DNA of 64,000 nt from JAFGRU01 sp016934985 (GCA_963665045.2 CAXXJQ010000009.1:434001-498000), one strand, 5' to 3'. Positions 38,040 through 47,362 are shown, counted from the first letter of the stretch. Translations and numbers: made by a program. Notes: generated by a model from the sequence alone, not told the origin.

Positions 38040-38114
38040 GACTTTTCTGGCCTTGTGTTGGGGAAGAGAGGACTGTTCATGAAGGGAGGAGGCCAGCTGG
38101 TGGGTGAGGAGGGT

Positions 38115-38942
38115 TTAGATCTTCAGTCGGGCGGCACCGGCATATATGCTCCCGGAATCCCCACGGACATAGCCGAGGAGCGTTACCTGGTAGTGTTCGG
38201 CCAGGGTCACTGCGGTTGCGGTGGGGGTTGAGCGGGAAACCAGGATCGGAACCCCGAGGCGGATGATCTTGGTCATGATCTCAGAAGAAACCCGGCCGCT
38301 GATAAACATGATTCCTTTTCCCACGTCGGACAGTCTGCCGGTTTTCAACAGGAAGCCGGTGATCTTGTCCACGCAGTTATGCCTGCCGATATCTTCTATC
38401 AGGATAGAAAAACCTTCCGACTGATACATAACACTGTGAACACCGCCGATGTCGCGGAAAATCTCGGAGCGGGTCTCAAAGTCTTTCATGATATCGAGAA
38501 CGTCAGTCAGCGGAAAGGTTACCGAACTTTCCCTCGCCCGAACCCTTTTCGGACCGAGGCGGTCAATGGAGGTATAGGATTTCCCGCCACCGGAAGCAAT
38601 GCACCTGATGCTTTTCCGCTCATGGACTAAAGTGGCGTCCCCGACCTTGACAAAAACCTGCTTTTCTGGTTGATCAACGCGGATGGACAGAATATCGCCG
38701 AAGGAATCGATGGCCCCTTCGCTGTAGAGAAAGCCAAGGGCCAATTCCTCCGGATACTGGTCCAGGCAGAGAAGCGATGCGTATTCCTCCCCGTTGACCA
38801 GAATTTTCAGCGAAGTCTCTGCAATCACCTGTTTTTCGGCAGGCCGTAGAACAGTCTTTCCCTCTTCCCTGGCTATCTGTAGGATGTTGAATCGTTGAGA
38901 CAGTCTTCCTTTCTTCGTTTCTTCCATCATAAGGCTTTCCAT
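38115..38942 (-). CDS. fdhD: formate dehydrogenase accessory sulfurtransferase
   Basis: A 275-residue FdhD protein, which in E. coli carries sulfur from IscS to the molybdenum cofactor of formate dehydrogenase. Conserved parts: EEYASLLCLDQYPEELALGFLYSEG and DIGRHNCVDKITGF. The loop with catalytic cysteines (CxxC in E. coli, about residue 121) reads RCIASGGGKS here: a single cysteine at 114 and no CxxC pair. A second ATG four codons later has a better ribosome site. It is the last gene of the minus-strand cofactor run. Confidence 0.92.
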   Translation of the reverse strand: MESLMMEETKKGRLSQRFNILQIAREEGKTVLRPAEKQVIAETSLKILVNGEEYASLLCLDQYPEELALGFLYSEGAIDSFGDILSIRVDQPEKQVFVKVGDATLVHERKSIRCIASGGGKSYTSIDRLGPKRVRARESSVTFPLTDVLDIMKDFETRSEIFRDIGGVHSVMYQSEGFSILIEDIGRHNCVDKITGFLLKTGRLSDVGKGIMFISGRVSSEIMTKIIRLGVPILVSRSTPTATAVTLAEHYQVTLLGYVRGDSGSIYAGAARLKI

Positions 38943-38969
38943 TGAGCAAAGCGGTTACAATTTAACGGC

Positions 38970-39926
38970 TCAGTGTTGATCGATTTGGTGGAGCATGAAC
39001 AGGATATGTTCCATGCTTTTTGTCAATTCGCTCATATACTCATTCACGGCTTTGACGCTTCCGGGGAGGGCAAAAACAGCGGTTTCCCCGATTACCGCAG
39101 CCACCGAACGGCTCAACAAAACGTTCGGCTTTTCCTGGCCATATTTCAAACGGATGTGGTCCATGATCCCGGGAATCGTTTTATCCGCCATTCTTGCCAC
39201 GACATCGGGGGTTATGTCCCGCAGGCCGATGCCCGTGCCGCCGGTAGTAAAGACAAACGCCACCCCTGAGTCGACAGCCGCGTTGATACTGTCCTCCAGC
39301 ATCTTTTCCTCGTCGGGAATGACGCTTGTCACAATCTCCTCATGCCATCTTCTGGTGCTGCAAAAGGTATGGAGAATGTCTGCCAGGGCCGGTCCGCTGC
39401 GGTCCTCGTATTCCCCCCGGCTGGCCCGGTCGCTCAGGGTTATGACCCGTATTTTCAACGGTTGGGGGGAAAACCTGATAGCATCCCCGGGACGGATTTC
39501 CCCACCACTTACAACCCGGGCGAATATCCCTTCCTTGGGCATGACGCAGTTGCCGACCTCGCGGTAAATGGCACAGCCGTCGCCATGGCATTTTTTGCCG
39601 ATCTGGGTCACCTCCAGTTCGACTTCGCCGATGAAGAGCCTGTCCAGCGGGGCAAACCCGGTTAAATCCAAGCCCCGGGTGAGAATATTCTCCGCAAATT
39701 CCCCACTTTGGATTTTTCTTCCTGTCGGCATCCCTTCGGAAAACTTTTCAACGCTTTCACAAGCCAGCAGGCTGACCTGACGGTGCCAGGTCCCGGCATG
39801 GGCGTCATCCTCGATGCCTTGCTGGTTAAGGACAATTCTGTCGACAGGGTGCTTGATGGTTCCCTTCTCTTTAGAGATATTGACCGCCACCACGCTTCCA
39901 ACTTGATCTTTAGGCATTTTTGACAT
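38970..39926 (-). CDS. mog: MOSC domain fused to molybdopterin adenylyltransferase
   Basis: A 318-residue fusion. Residues 1-155 are a MOSC domain (IEDDAHAGTWHRQVSLLA; conserved cysteine region KKCHGDGCAIYREVG). Residues 157-318 are MogA/MoaB-like with TLSDRASRGEYEDRSGP and FTTGGTGIGLRDITPD, which activates molybdopterin with ATP before metal insertion. MOSC domains handle sulfur and molybdenum cofactors. Fusion ties adenylation to cofactor transfer. It lies 27 bases upstream of fdhD and downstream of moaC. Confidence 0.9.
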   Translation of the reverse strand: MSKMPKDQVGSVVAVNISKEKGTIKHPVDRIVLNQQGIEDDAHAGTWHRQVSLLACESVEKFSEGMPTGRKIQSGEFAENILTRGLDLTGFAPLDRLFIGEVELEVTQIGKKCHGDGCAIYREVGNCVMPKEGIFARVVSGGEIRPGDAIRFSPQPLKIRVITLSDRASRGEYEDRSGPALADILHTFCSTRRWHEEIVTSVIPDEEKMLEDSINAAVDSGVAFVFTTGGTGIGLRDITPDVVARMADKTIPGIMDHIRLKYGQEKPNVLLSRSVAAVIGETAVFALPGSVKAVNEYMSELTKSMEHILFMLHQIDQH

Positions 39927-39965
39927 TTTTTATTTCTTTCACCAGCAAAGGTTATTGGTGCAGGT

Positions 39966-40020
39966 ACATAGGCTGAAGACTGTTAGGGAAGGCTTTTTCC
40001 TTCAACCTCCAGCCTTCAGC
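39966..40020. other. intercistronic hairpin between moaC and the MOSC-Mog gene
   Basis: AGGCTGAAG...CTTCAGCCT with an inner AAGGCTTTTTCCTT pair; a T run stands on the plus-strand side only. The moaC stop codon lies inside the stem. It may attenuate transcription or stabilise the upstream transcript. Confidence 0.5.
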
Positions 40021-40477
40021 CTTTTTTCACATCTTCCTTGGTTTTTTCAACCAGCCTGATAGCCGAAATAACCATTCCTTTATCGACAGCCTTGCACATA
40101 TCGTAAACAGTCAGCAGGGCAACGCTCACGGCAGTCAAGGCCTCCATTTCAATACCCGTCGGCCCGACACAACGTGCCTTGCCGGTAACTTCAACTCCTC
40201 GGTCAATAATTTCGGCTTTTACCGTCAATTGGGTGATGGCCAGCGGATGGCAAAGAGGAATCAGGTCCGAGGTCCTTTTCCCGGCCTGGATGCCGGCTAT
40301 CTCCGCCGTGGTCAGGACATCACCTTTCTTTATGCTGTTTTCCCTGATCAATTGCAGAGTCTCGTCAGCCATGCCGATCATGCCGGTGGCGGTGGCCGTC
40401 CTGACCTGGTGTTCCTTGTACCCGACGTCAACCATCAGAGCCCGGCCACTTTCATCGGTATGGGAGAGCTTTTTCAT
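40016..40477 (-). CDS. moaC: cyclic pyranopterin monophosphate synthase
   Basis: A 153-residue MoaC that, with MoaA, makes cyclic pyranopterin monophosphate from GTP. Motifs: LIPLCHPLAITQLTVKAEI and GPTGIEMEALTAVSVALLTVYDMCKAVDKG. The ATG at 40477 stands seven bases after GGAGG, while a GTG directly before it is an alternative. Stop and start regions of moaA and moaC touch, so the two are probably co-translated. Confidence 0.95.
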   Translation of the reverse strand: MKKLSHTDESGRALMVDVGYKEHQVRTATATGMIGMADETLQLIRENSIKKGDVLTTAEIAGIQAGKRTSDLIPLCHPLAITQLTVKAEIIDRGVEVTGKARCVGPTGIEMEALTAVSVALLTVYDMCKAVDKGMVISAIRLVEKTKEDVKKG

Positions 40478-40480
40478 CAC

Positions 40481-41278
40481 TCAGCCTCCAATTTCGTAAA
40501 ATTTATTGTTGCTCACCCGGCCTGAGGCCGGCTTGGCCGCGATGGCCATTTCAATGGCCCGGCGAATGCCGAATTCACGGACACTGTAGCCGATATCGCT
40601 GAACAGGCACGGACGAATCATGCCGTTGCTGGACAGCCTCAGCCTGTTGCAGGTCAGGCAGTGACCTCCGTCGCCCCCCTGCACTGGCCAGAACTCACCT
40701 TTTTCGGGCGTCATTTGCCTGATGTAGCGGACCTTCAGGCCTTTCTCCCGGCCAAACAGGGCCACGTCGAGAGCGTCTTTTTCCTGCGAGGAATGCTCGA
40801 CCACGCAATTGATCTTTACGGGGGTCAGGCCGGCATCGATGGCCGCGTCGATGCCGGCAAAAACCCTGGAAACGTCGCCGCCGCGGGTTATCTCCGCATA
40901 CTTTTCTGGGGAGGTCGCATCAAGACTTACGTTGACCCGATGCAGACCGGCGTCGGCCAGCTGATGGGCGTATTCGCGCAGCAGAATGCCGTTGGTGCTC
41001 ATGCCGAAATTCCTGATTCCCTCGAGCTGGGCGATGCCGGCAACCAGGCCTATGATGTTGCGCCTGACCAACGGTTCCCCACCGGTCAGCCGGACCTTGT
41101 CTATGCCCATGTCCACGGCCACTCTCGCCACCTCGATAATCTCTTCGAGGGAGAGGATTTCCCAGCGGGGCAGAAGCTGGATTTCCCCGTCCGGCATGCA
41201 GTAATGGCAGCGCAGGTTGCATTTGTCCGTCACCGAGATGCGCAGATAATTGATCTTGCGCTTAAATATGTCTAACAT
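40481..41278 (-). CDS. moaA: GTP 3',8-cyclase, compact form
   Basis: A radical SAM enzyme of 265 residues that starts molybdopterin synthesis. The N-terminal cluster motif is CNLRCHYC, the C-terminal one HCLTCNRLRLSSNGMIRPC, and the C-terminus ends in the essential GG. Usual MoaA proteins have about 325 residues; here about 55 residues are missing between VRYIRQMTPEKGEFWP and the second cluster. The start at 41278 overlaps the end of moeA copy 2 by 17 bases. Confidence 0.92.
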   Translation of the reverse strand: MLDIFKRKINYLRISVTDKCNLRCHYCMPDGEIQLLPRWEILSLEEIIEVARVAVDMGIDKVRLTGGEPLVRRNIIGLVAGIAQLEGIRNFGMSTNGILLREYAHQLADAGLHRVNVSLDATSPEKYAEITRGGDVSRVFAGIDAAIDAGLTPVKINCVVEHSSQEKDALDVALFGREKGLKVRYIRQMTPEKGEFWPVQGGDGGHCLTCNRLRLSSNGMIRPCLFSDIGYSVREFGIRRAIEMAIAAKPASGRVSNNKFYEIGG

Positions 41279-42437
41279 TGACCACGGTCCCTTTGGGGAG
41301 AATTTCAATACCGATTGGAACAACAATTAAACCATCCGCAAAACCCAGGGCATTAATATGGGCAGAACCATGATACTCCAAAGGGACGACCTGGTGATTC
41401 GCAGAGAGGGAAACAGGAAGCCAGGATTCCCGGTCGGAGCGCCTTACCAGAATATCTTCAGCCAGAACCGCCGAAAAGTTTAGGGCCTGGTAATCGTGCC
41501 CCATCAGTTTATAGAGAAAGGGTTTCACCAGGATTTCAAACTGGATATAGGTTGAAACCGGATTACCCGGAAGGCCGAAGCAGAACCCTTCCTTTGAAAC
41601 ACCGAAATGGGTCGGTTTCCCAGGTTTCATGGCGATAGAGTCAAATTTAATCTCGATTCCATTTCTTTTCATAATGGCAGGAACAAGATCGAAATCGCCC
41701 ATGGAAACACCGCCGGAAATCAGAACCACATCATTTTCCGCCATGGCCTGCCGCAATTTGCAATCAATAGCATCATCGCTGTCCTTGGCAATGCCGTAGT
41801 AGGCCGGAAAAGCGTTGGAGGCCAACACCTGGGCATAAAGCTGGTGGCTGTTGCTGTTTCTGATCGAACAGGCTTCAGGAACCTGGGTGGACTCCACCAG
41901 CTCATCCCCGGTGGCAAGAATTCCAACCCGGGGTTTTTTGCTGACCAGAGGGGTGGTGCAGCCGAAGGTGGCCAGAACAGCCACATCCGGTGGGCTCAGT
42001 TTGGTGAATGTCTTTAACACCACCGCTCCGGCCTTGACATCCTCCCCCTGGAAGCAGATATTTGTTCGGGTTTTATCACCATCGAAGCGGACCCGCCCCC
42101 TTTCATCCAGGCAGGTATACTCGATCATGATGACGCAGTCTGCGCCTTCCGGAACCCTGGCGCCGGTCATGATCTTGGAACATTGGCTTTTGCCAATGGT
42201 TTTTTCAGGTATTTTCCCGGCCGGGATGACCTCCAGGATATCAAGGGGGCTTCCCAAATCCGTTTTTCTGCAGGCGTACCCATCCATGGCGGACTTATTG
42301 AAAGGAGGCATGTCCAGATCGGCCCTGACATCCTCCCGCAGAATCCGCCCCAGGGATTGTCCAATGGCCACAGACTCCGAATCCAGCAGGCTGGCTGACT
42401 CCAATACTATTTCAAGGGCCTTTTGAAATTCGATCAT
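41262..42437 (-). CDS. moeA: molybdopterin molybdenumtransferase, copy 2
   Basis: A 391-residue MoeA with complete motifs: MPPFNKSAMDGYA, VPEGADCVIMIEYT, GILATGDELVES, ISGGVSMGDFD and CFGLPGNPVSTY. It joins molybdate or tungstate to the adenylated pterin. It starts inside the 3' end of the MobA fusion gene (four-base overlap) and runs into moaA. It is a paralogue of the gene at 26460; this copy kept the intact moaA neighbour and so looks like the ancestral locus. Confidence 0.92.
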   Translation of the reverse strand: MIEFQKALEIVLESASLLDSESVAIGQSLGRILREDVRADLDMPPFNKSAMDGYACRKTDLGSPLDILEVIPAGKIPEKTIGKSQCSKIMTGARVPEGADCVIMIEYTCLDERGRVRFDGDKTRTNICFQGEDVKAGAVVLKTFTKLSPPDVAVLATFGCTTPLVSKKPRVGILATGDELVESTQVPEACSIRNSNSHQLYAQVLASNAFPAYYGIAKDSDDAIDCKLRQAMAENDVVLISGGVSMGDFDLVPAIMKRNGIEIKFDSIAMKPGKPTHFGVSKEGFCFGLPGNPVSTYIQFEILVKPFLYKLMGHDYQALNFSAVLAEDILVRRSDRESWLPVSLSANHQVVPLEYHGSAHINALGFADGLIVVPIGIEILPKGTVVNVRHI

Positions 42438-43630
42438 TTCGACCCTCCTGGTCTCTGTTCATCCCCATGGACGGCAGCGAGCCGGCCAGCAGTGGCGCGA
42501 AAAGAACAACTGTCCTGCAGATAGGCATGGTAATCACTCAACGTATTTAAATTTCTCAAGCTTACCGATTGGTCGAGCTTGACGTAATTAACCTTGGCCG
42601 TGTCAAAAACATCCCTGATCCGTCTTTTGCCCCCGGCAAGAGCTTCCCTTATCGGGTTGATCATGCTTTTTTTATAAACGCCGAACAATGTTTCAATTCG
42701 ACCATTTTCATTGACGGGAATGACGCAATCGAAATCGCCGACCATGGAAACCATCTTCCTGATAAAAAAAAGCGGTATCTCAGGAATGTCGCAAGCCAGG
42801 ACAAAATTTATTTCCCTTTCCGATTGTTCGAGCGAGGAGAGGATGCCCATCAAAGGCCCTTCTCCCGGTTTTTCGTCGGCAACGACCCGCACATCCCCCA
42901 GACTCTCATAACAGGTTTTCTCGGCGGCACTCACCAGGATCGCGTTGAAGTGGCCGTCGATCTGAGAAAAAACATGCTCAAGCAGGGTCTTTCCACCAAC
43001 CTGAAGAGAGGATTTATCCTGCCCCATGCGCGTACTCTTGCCACCGGCCATGATGACGGCATTGGCATCAAGAGGAAGACTCCATCCATAAGGGATGATC
43101 TTGATTTCACCGGCCTGCAAATCATGGTTTTTATTTGCAAATAAAACGATCCGGTCGGCAAGGTCCCTTACCTCCTCGGCGCTTGGCTTGAAATCATCGG
43201 AAAACTTGTCTTTGACCATCAGAAAGATGCCGGGCTCGACGACCAACCTCAGGCTGGTCGACTCACAAACAATCAATTTATCATGCCCGGTTACCGATAA
43301 AAGCGCCTCAAGGCCTTGGTTCAGAGAGTCGCGATGGACTTTCAACCAGAACACCTTATTTGCGCCCGCGATCACCATCCTGCCCGTATCCTTATGTGGC
43401 GGGGGGGATATCTCTTCCGTTATTTCATAAGATCCTCCAAGAGAAGCGCAAACCTTTCCGCCTTTGGCGCCGTGCCGGAATTCGCCGCCTTTTTCGGTGA
43501 TGGCCGTTACTTTAACAGCAACGATTTCAGCTGATTTCTTGTGCTCCGCGATCAGAGCGCAGGCCAGCTCGGTTTTACCGACATTTCTGCCGGCCGCACC
43601 GATCAACAACATGTTGGGCATACGGATCAT
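42434..43630 (-). CDS. MobB-like P-loop domain fused to MobA molybdenum cofactor guanylyltransferase
   Basis: A 398-residue fusion. The N-terminal part begins MLLIGAAGRNVGKTELACAL, a P-loop domain of the MobB/dethiobiotin-synthetase type. From about 187 the MobA fold follows: NAVIMAGGKSTRMGQDKSSLQ and LACDIPEIPLFFI. MobA attaches GMP to make the bis-MGD cofactor that formate dehydrogenase needs. It heads the Mob-MoeA-MoaA-MoaC run, preceded by the long repeat and wtpC. Confidence 0.88.
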   Translation of the reverse strand: MIRMPNMLLIGAAGRNVGKTELACALIAEHKKSAEIVAVKVTAITEKGGEFRHGAKGGKVCASLGGSYEITEEISPPPHKDTGRMVIAGANKVFWLKVHRDSLNQGLEALLSVTGHDKLIVCESTSLRLVVEPGIFLMVKDKFSDDFKPSAEEVRDLADRIVLFANKNHDLQAGEIKIIPYGWSLPLDANAVIMAGGKSTRMGQDKSSLQVGGKTLLEHVFSQIDGHFNAILVSAAEKTCYESLGDVRVVADEKPGEGPLMGILSSLEQSEREINFVLACDIPEIPLFFIRKMVSMVGDFDCVIPVNENGRIETLFGVYKKSMINPIREALAGGKRRIRDVFDTAKVNYVKLDQSVSLRNLNTLSDYHAYLQDSCSFRATAGRLAAVHGDEQRPGGSK

Positions 43631-43653
43631 GACAACCTTTTTCCATCTTTTTT

Positions 43654-44028
43654 ACTGTTCTTTTGTCATTGCTCAGTTTTGCGGCACAATGCCCCGCCGC
43701 GCCCATTCCAAGGGCCGTATAAGCAAAGTGTTAAGTTGAAAGTGTTAAGTTTTAAGTATTATTCCCCTTTTACCGCAGTCGGAGCGGAAGAGACATTTTG
43801 AGAAAAAGACGGGCAGTTGAGCGATTTTTGCGAATTCTGACCGTCCTCAAAAAGTCTCTGGAGCGCAGGGAACCCGCAGGGCAAGGTGCGGGGTGTCCTT
43901 TTTCTGCTTACTCTTTTTAGACAAGTAAAAAGAGTAAGGCGCCGTCCGGGGGCGCAACTCCGGTGCTGCATCTTATTTTACGGCAAATGCCCTTTCCATG
44001 GCCGCTACGAGTCCTTGAGCTGAATATT
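43654..44028. repeat. long interspersed repeat, copy D
   Basis: The reverse-orientation partner of 8805-9122, alike over about 300 bases. It begins near CTGTTC and ends GAGCTGAATATT, ends shared with the short repeats. A hairpin of TTACTCTTTTT and AAAAAGAGTAA lies inside (about 43907-43938). It separates wtpC from the Mob fusion gene within the minus-strand run. Confidence 0.8.
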
Positions 44029-44064
44029 TTCCTCGGAACAATGATGTTCCTATAACAGCTTGGA

Positions 44065-45135
44065 TCATTTTGGAAAAAACTTTACCGCCGTGGCCTTGAA
44101 CTCTATCCAGACCCGATCTCCGTAGGACAACCCCATGGAAACCAGGGACTCCGGAGTGATGACAACCGCGACCTCCCTCCCGATATCCACAATGACCTCG
44201 ATTCCCGACCGGGTATTGGATATGTCCTTGATGACCCCTGCAAAGATATTCCGGGCGCTGCTCGAAGGCTTGCCGGTGGAGATAACGATCTCATCACTGC
44301 CGATGCACACATGGCCCAAACCGGGTGGCTGATCCGTATATACCAGGAGGTTCAGATCGCCGGTGGTGAAATTTCCCGTTCGCAATGTAGCCTTTTCTGC
44401 GCACTCCGTACCATTCAACCTGCCGTGGAAAAAATTCTTGATGCCAATAAATTGGGCCACAAACTCGGACTTGGGATGGTGAAAAATCTCCTGGGGGGAA
44501 CCCACCTGGGCAATTGAACCCTTTTCCATAACGGCAATCCTGTTTGCCAGCGAGATGGTCTCCTCGAAATCATGGGTCACATGGATGATGGTATAGCCCT
44601 GGCGATTCACCTCCCGCAGCAAAGCCCGCAATTCATGGCGTGAATGATTATCCAGGGCCGACAGCGGCTCATCGAGCAACAGGCAGCGGGGCTCAATGGC
44701 CAGCGACCGGGCCAGCGCCACCCGTTGGGCCTCCCCGCCTGAGAGGGTGGGGGGATAACGGTCGAGGAGTCCCTCAATAGCAACGGCCTCGGCCAATTGC
44801 CCGATTTTCCCGCGCATAACCTCCCTTGTCCTGCCCAGGCATTTCAACCCGTAGGCGATGTTCTGCCTGACCGTCAGATGGGGAAAAAGGGACTGGTTCT
44901 GGTGGACCAGGACCAGACGCCGTTTCTGAATCTTTTCGTAGGTGATTTCCTTTTCATCGAGAAAAAGATGCCCTGAATCAGGAGGCATAATTCCGGCGAG
45001 GGCTTCCAGAAGAATGCTTTTTCCCACGCCCGAAGCCCCCAGAAGAGCAAAATAGTCCCCCTCTCCAACGTCAAATGAAACATTCGATATCTCAAAATCA
45101 CCAAGCTTTTTGGCCAGATTATCAACGCGCAACAT
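44065..45135 (-). CDS. wtpC: tungstate/molybdate ABC transporter ATP-binding protein
   Basis: A 356-residue ABC ATPase with a C-terminal TOBE domain (about 235-356). Walker A is GASGVGKS, signature LSGGEAQR, Walker B CLLLDEPLSAL. It powers import by the neighbouring WtpA and WtpB. The start overlaps wtpB by 14 bases. Assignment to Wtp rather than Mod rests on the WtpA-like binding protein of the operon. Confidence 0.85.
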   Translation of the reverse strand: MLRVDNLAKKLGDFEISNVSFDVGEGDYFALLGASGVGKSILLEALAGIMPPDSGHLFLDEKEITYEKIQKRRLVLVHQNQSLFPHLTVRQNIAYGLKCLGRTREVMRGKIGQLAEAVAIEGLLDRYPPTLSGGEAQRVALARSLAIEPRCLLLDEPLSALDNHSRHELRALLREVNRQGYTIIHVTHDFEETISLANRIAVMEKGSIAQVGSPQEIFHHPKSEFVAQFIGIKNFFHGRLNGTECAEKATLRTGNFTTGDLNLLVYTDQPPGLGHVCIGSDEIVISTGKPSSSARNIFAGVIKDISNTRSGIEVIVDIGREVAVVITPESLVSMGLSYGDRVWIEFKATAVKFFPK

Positions 45136-45916
45136 CGGATCGCTCCCTTGCCAGCAGCCTGAGAACCAGGAACAGAACCAGGCAGACGGCGATAAATATC
45201 ACCGCAACCGGACGGGCGTATTTGAGCCCGTAGGCACCGAACCGCTCGAAAATCATGACGGGAGTGACAATCGGATGATAGGCGACAATCACCACGGCGC
45301 CGAATTCGCTCAGCCCCCGCGCCCACATCAGCACCAGGCCGGAAACGATGTCCCGCCAGGCCAGGGGCAGGGAAACGGTTAAAAACACCCGCAGCGGCGA
45401 AGCGCCCAGGTTGAGCGCCGCTTTTTCGAGACGGACCGGAACCCCCAAAAAGCCGTTACGGGCCGCACTAAGCAAAAACGGAATGCTGACAAAAGCCATT
45501 GCCAGCATGATGCCGCCCTCACCGCCTACAAAGGAGGTGCCGAAATAGCCGGCCGCATGGCCGAGAATCGAATCCCGGTTGATAAAACCGAGGATGGCAA
45601 TACCGGCGGCGGAATGGGGGATGACAATAGGCAGATCGATGATGGCGATGACCAGGCGCTTCCCTCTGAACTGCTTGCGGGCCAGCAGGTAAGCCAGGGG
45701 GATGGCCGAGACGGCAAAGAGGGCGGTGGCCGCCATGGAGCACCACAGGGTCAGGAAGATGCTCCCCTGGACCTCCGCTTCGGCAGCTGTGGCAACCAGG
45801 TCCGCAGCCGGGGTTTTAATCACCATCGAAAAAAGGGGCGCGATAACAAAAAGCAGTACCGCGCCACCCAGGATGGAGAAAACAAGATCAAATTTGTCTA
45901 CGCGTCTCTGTTTCAT
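45122..45916 (-). CDS. wtpB: tungstate/molybdate ABC transporter permease
   Basis: A 264-residue permease with about six membrane helices and the EAA loop EKAALNLGASPLRVFLTVSLP (near 165). LPIVIPHSAAGIAILGFINR is a ModB/WtpB marker. Four-base overlap with wtpA and 14-base overlap with wtpC show one operon. Confidence 0.88.
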   Translation of the reverse strand: MKQRRVDKFDLVFSILGGAVLLFVIAPLFSMVIKTPAADLVATAAEAEVQGSIFLTLWCSMAATALFAVSAIPLAYLLARKQFRGKRLVIAIIDLPIVIPHSAAGIAILGFINRDSILGHAAGYFGTSFVGGEGGIMLAMAFVSIPFLLSAARNGFLGVPVRLEKAALNLGASPLRVFLTVSLPLAWRDIVSGLVLMWARGLSEFGAVVIVAYHPIVTPVMIFERFGAYGLKYARPVAVIFIAVCLVLFLVLRLLARERSDVAR

Positions 45917-46896
45917 TCGGGTTTGGCAAATTTTTTCAGATTCTCCGGTATCTGATCAAAGCTGGTGGTCGGCGAGGGAATAGCCGAAGGCTGGCCGTTC
46001 CTTTCCATGATGGCCATACCGCCATCTTCGGCAAGCAGGAACTCCATGAATGCCATGGCGGCGTCAGGATTGGGCGAATTCTTGGCAATGGTCACGCCAT
46101 ACATCATCGGCGCCCCTTTCTTGACAACCGTGGTACCGGGTTTTTTGCCGGAAATTTCGACCGTGGCGGTTTTGTAGAAATCTTTGAAGACAGGGGTCTT
46201 GAGATTGATCTCATCCGGCAGAATGACATATTTCATCCCGTGCTGTTCCGCAACCGAGCGGTAAATGAAAAAATAATCCATCTCCCCTGATTCCAGAAGG
46301 GCAATCAGATCGGTCTCTTTTGGGCGGATATATTTGTGGTCTTTCTGCAGCATTTTGGCTGCCAGGCCATCCTTTTTATAATACTTTTCAGCCAGCTTCA
46401 TGGTCAGGACACTGCGATAACCGCAGGGATCAGCGTTGGGATCGGAGCGGCCAAAGGCTACTTTTTTATTGAGCAGGACCTCATACCAGTTGTCCGATGT
46501 GATTTCGGCGGCCATGCGCGATGATTCAAGGTAGCCGATAACCATTTCATTGGTGGCCAGTTTGATGTTCCACGAGGCATACTGAGGAAGTAACAAAGTA
46601 TCGATAACGGTATAGTCCGCCGAGGCCATGATGTCCGCCGGTCGGTTGAGTTCTGAAATTTTGCGCGCTGCGGTTCTGCTCCCCGAAGCTTCCCTCAGTA
46701 CCTTCACCTTGGGATATTTTTCCATAAATGCCGCCGAAATTTCCTTGAAAGGGATGGACAGGCTGCCGGCGTGGAAGATAATCAGATCGCCCGCAATTTC
46801 CTTCTCGGCGGAAACAGCCGGGTTGGGGATCAACATTAATACGGCGACAATGGCGGTGACGAGGATGTTGCTGGTAATCAATTTGAACTTTGACAC
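45913..46896 (-). CDS. wtpA: tungstate/molybdate-binding periplasmic protein
   Basis: A 327-residue binding protein with signal peptide (ILVTAIVAVLMLIPNPAVSA). FHAGSLSIPFKEI, EASGSRTAARKISEL and ADIMASADYTVIDTLLLP match the WtpA family, which differs from ModA in using carboxylate side chains (E and D) to reach six-fold oxyanion coordination and usually prefers tungstate. First gene of wtpABC; a GGGAGG ribosome site precedes it. Together with modABC it gives this strain two oxyanion importers. Confidence 0.88.
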   Translation of the reverse strand: MSKFKLITSNILVTAIVAVLMLIPNPAVSAEKEIAGDLIIFHAGSLSIPFKEISAAFMEKYPKVKVLREASGSRTAARKISELNRPADIMASADYTVIDTLLLPQYASWNIKLATNEMVIGYLESSRMAAEITSDNWYEVLLNKKVAFGRSDPNADPCGYRSVLTMKLAEKYYKKDGLAAKMLQKDHKYIRPKETDLIALLESGEMDYFFIYRSVAEQHGMKYVILPDEINLKTPVFKDFYKTATVEISGKKPGTTVVKKGAPMMYGVTIAKNSPNPDAAMAFMEFLLAEDGGMAIMERNGQPSAIPSPTTSFDQIPENLKKFAKPE

Positions 46897-46968
46897 GTTA
46901 AACCTCCCTTTGAAAATAGAATCCGATGGCCCGTTTCAAACTATGAATTTTCATCAACCGGACCCACA

Positions 46969-47361
46969 TCAATCCGACTTACACGTATGGTGATCTTCCA
47001 ATGGCGCGATATGCTTATCAAAAGCTTCCTGCGCGGCTATCTCGATGTCCTTGCGAAATTGCTGGTAGGCCGCCAGGATCTCTTCACCGGCCCGGGTCAG
47101 AACAGTTTCGCCGCCGTCCCGCCCGCCCCGCCTCTTATCCAGAAGCTTGACCCCGAAGCTCTTTTCGGCTTTTTGCAGATCGCCCCAGCCTTTTCTATAG
47201 CTGATAGCAAGCTTTTCAGTTGCGGCCCTTAGCGAGCCTTGCTCTTTGACGGCTTGAAGCAGGCGCCATTTGCCATCACCGAAAGCCCCTTCAACCGCAG
47301 GCGAGGAAAGCCAAAGCTTCATTTTCGGCCGGTAACCTTTTACTTTTACCGAAGCCGACAT
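46969..47361 (-). CDS. ModE-like winged-helix regulator without the MOP domain
   Basis: A 130-residue protein matching the N-terminal DNA-binding half of ModE: FGDGKWRLLQAVKEQGSLRAATEKLAISYRKGWGDLQKAEKSFGVKLLDKRRGGRDGGETVLTRAG type sequence (residues about 26-92). The C-terminal molybdate-binding MOP domain is absent. It ends with HHTCKSD, which might bind metal. It probably regulates wtpABC, which starts about 70 bases beyond its stop codon. A tiny gene lies one base upstream. Confidence 0.85.
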   Translation of the reverse strand: MSASVKVKGYRPKMKLWLSSPAVEGAFGDGKWRLLQAVKEQGSLRAATEKLAISYRKGWGDLQKAEKSFGVKLLDKRRGGRDGGETVLTRAGEEILAAYQQFRKDIEIAAQEAFDKHIAPLEDHHTCKSD

Positions 47362-47362
47362 T

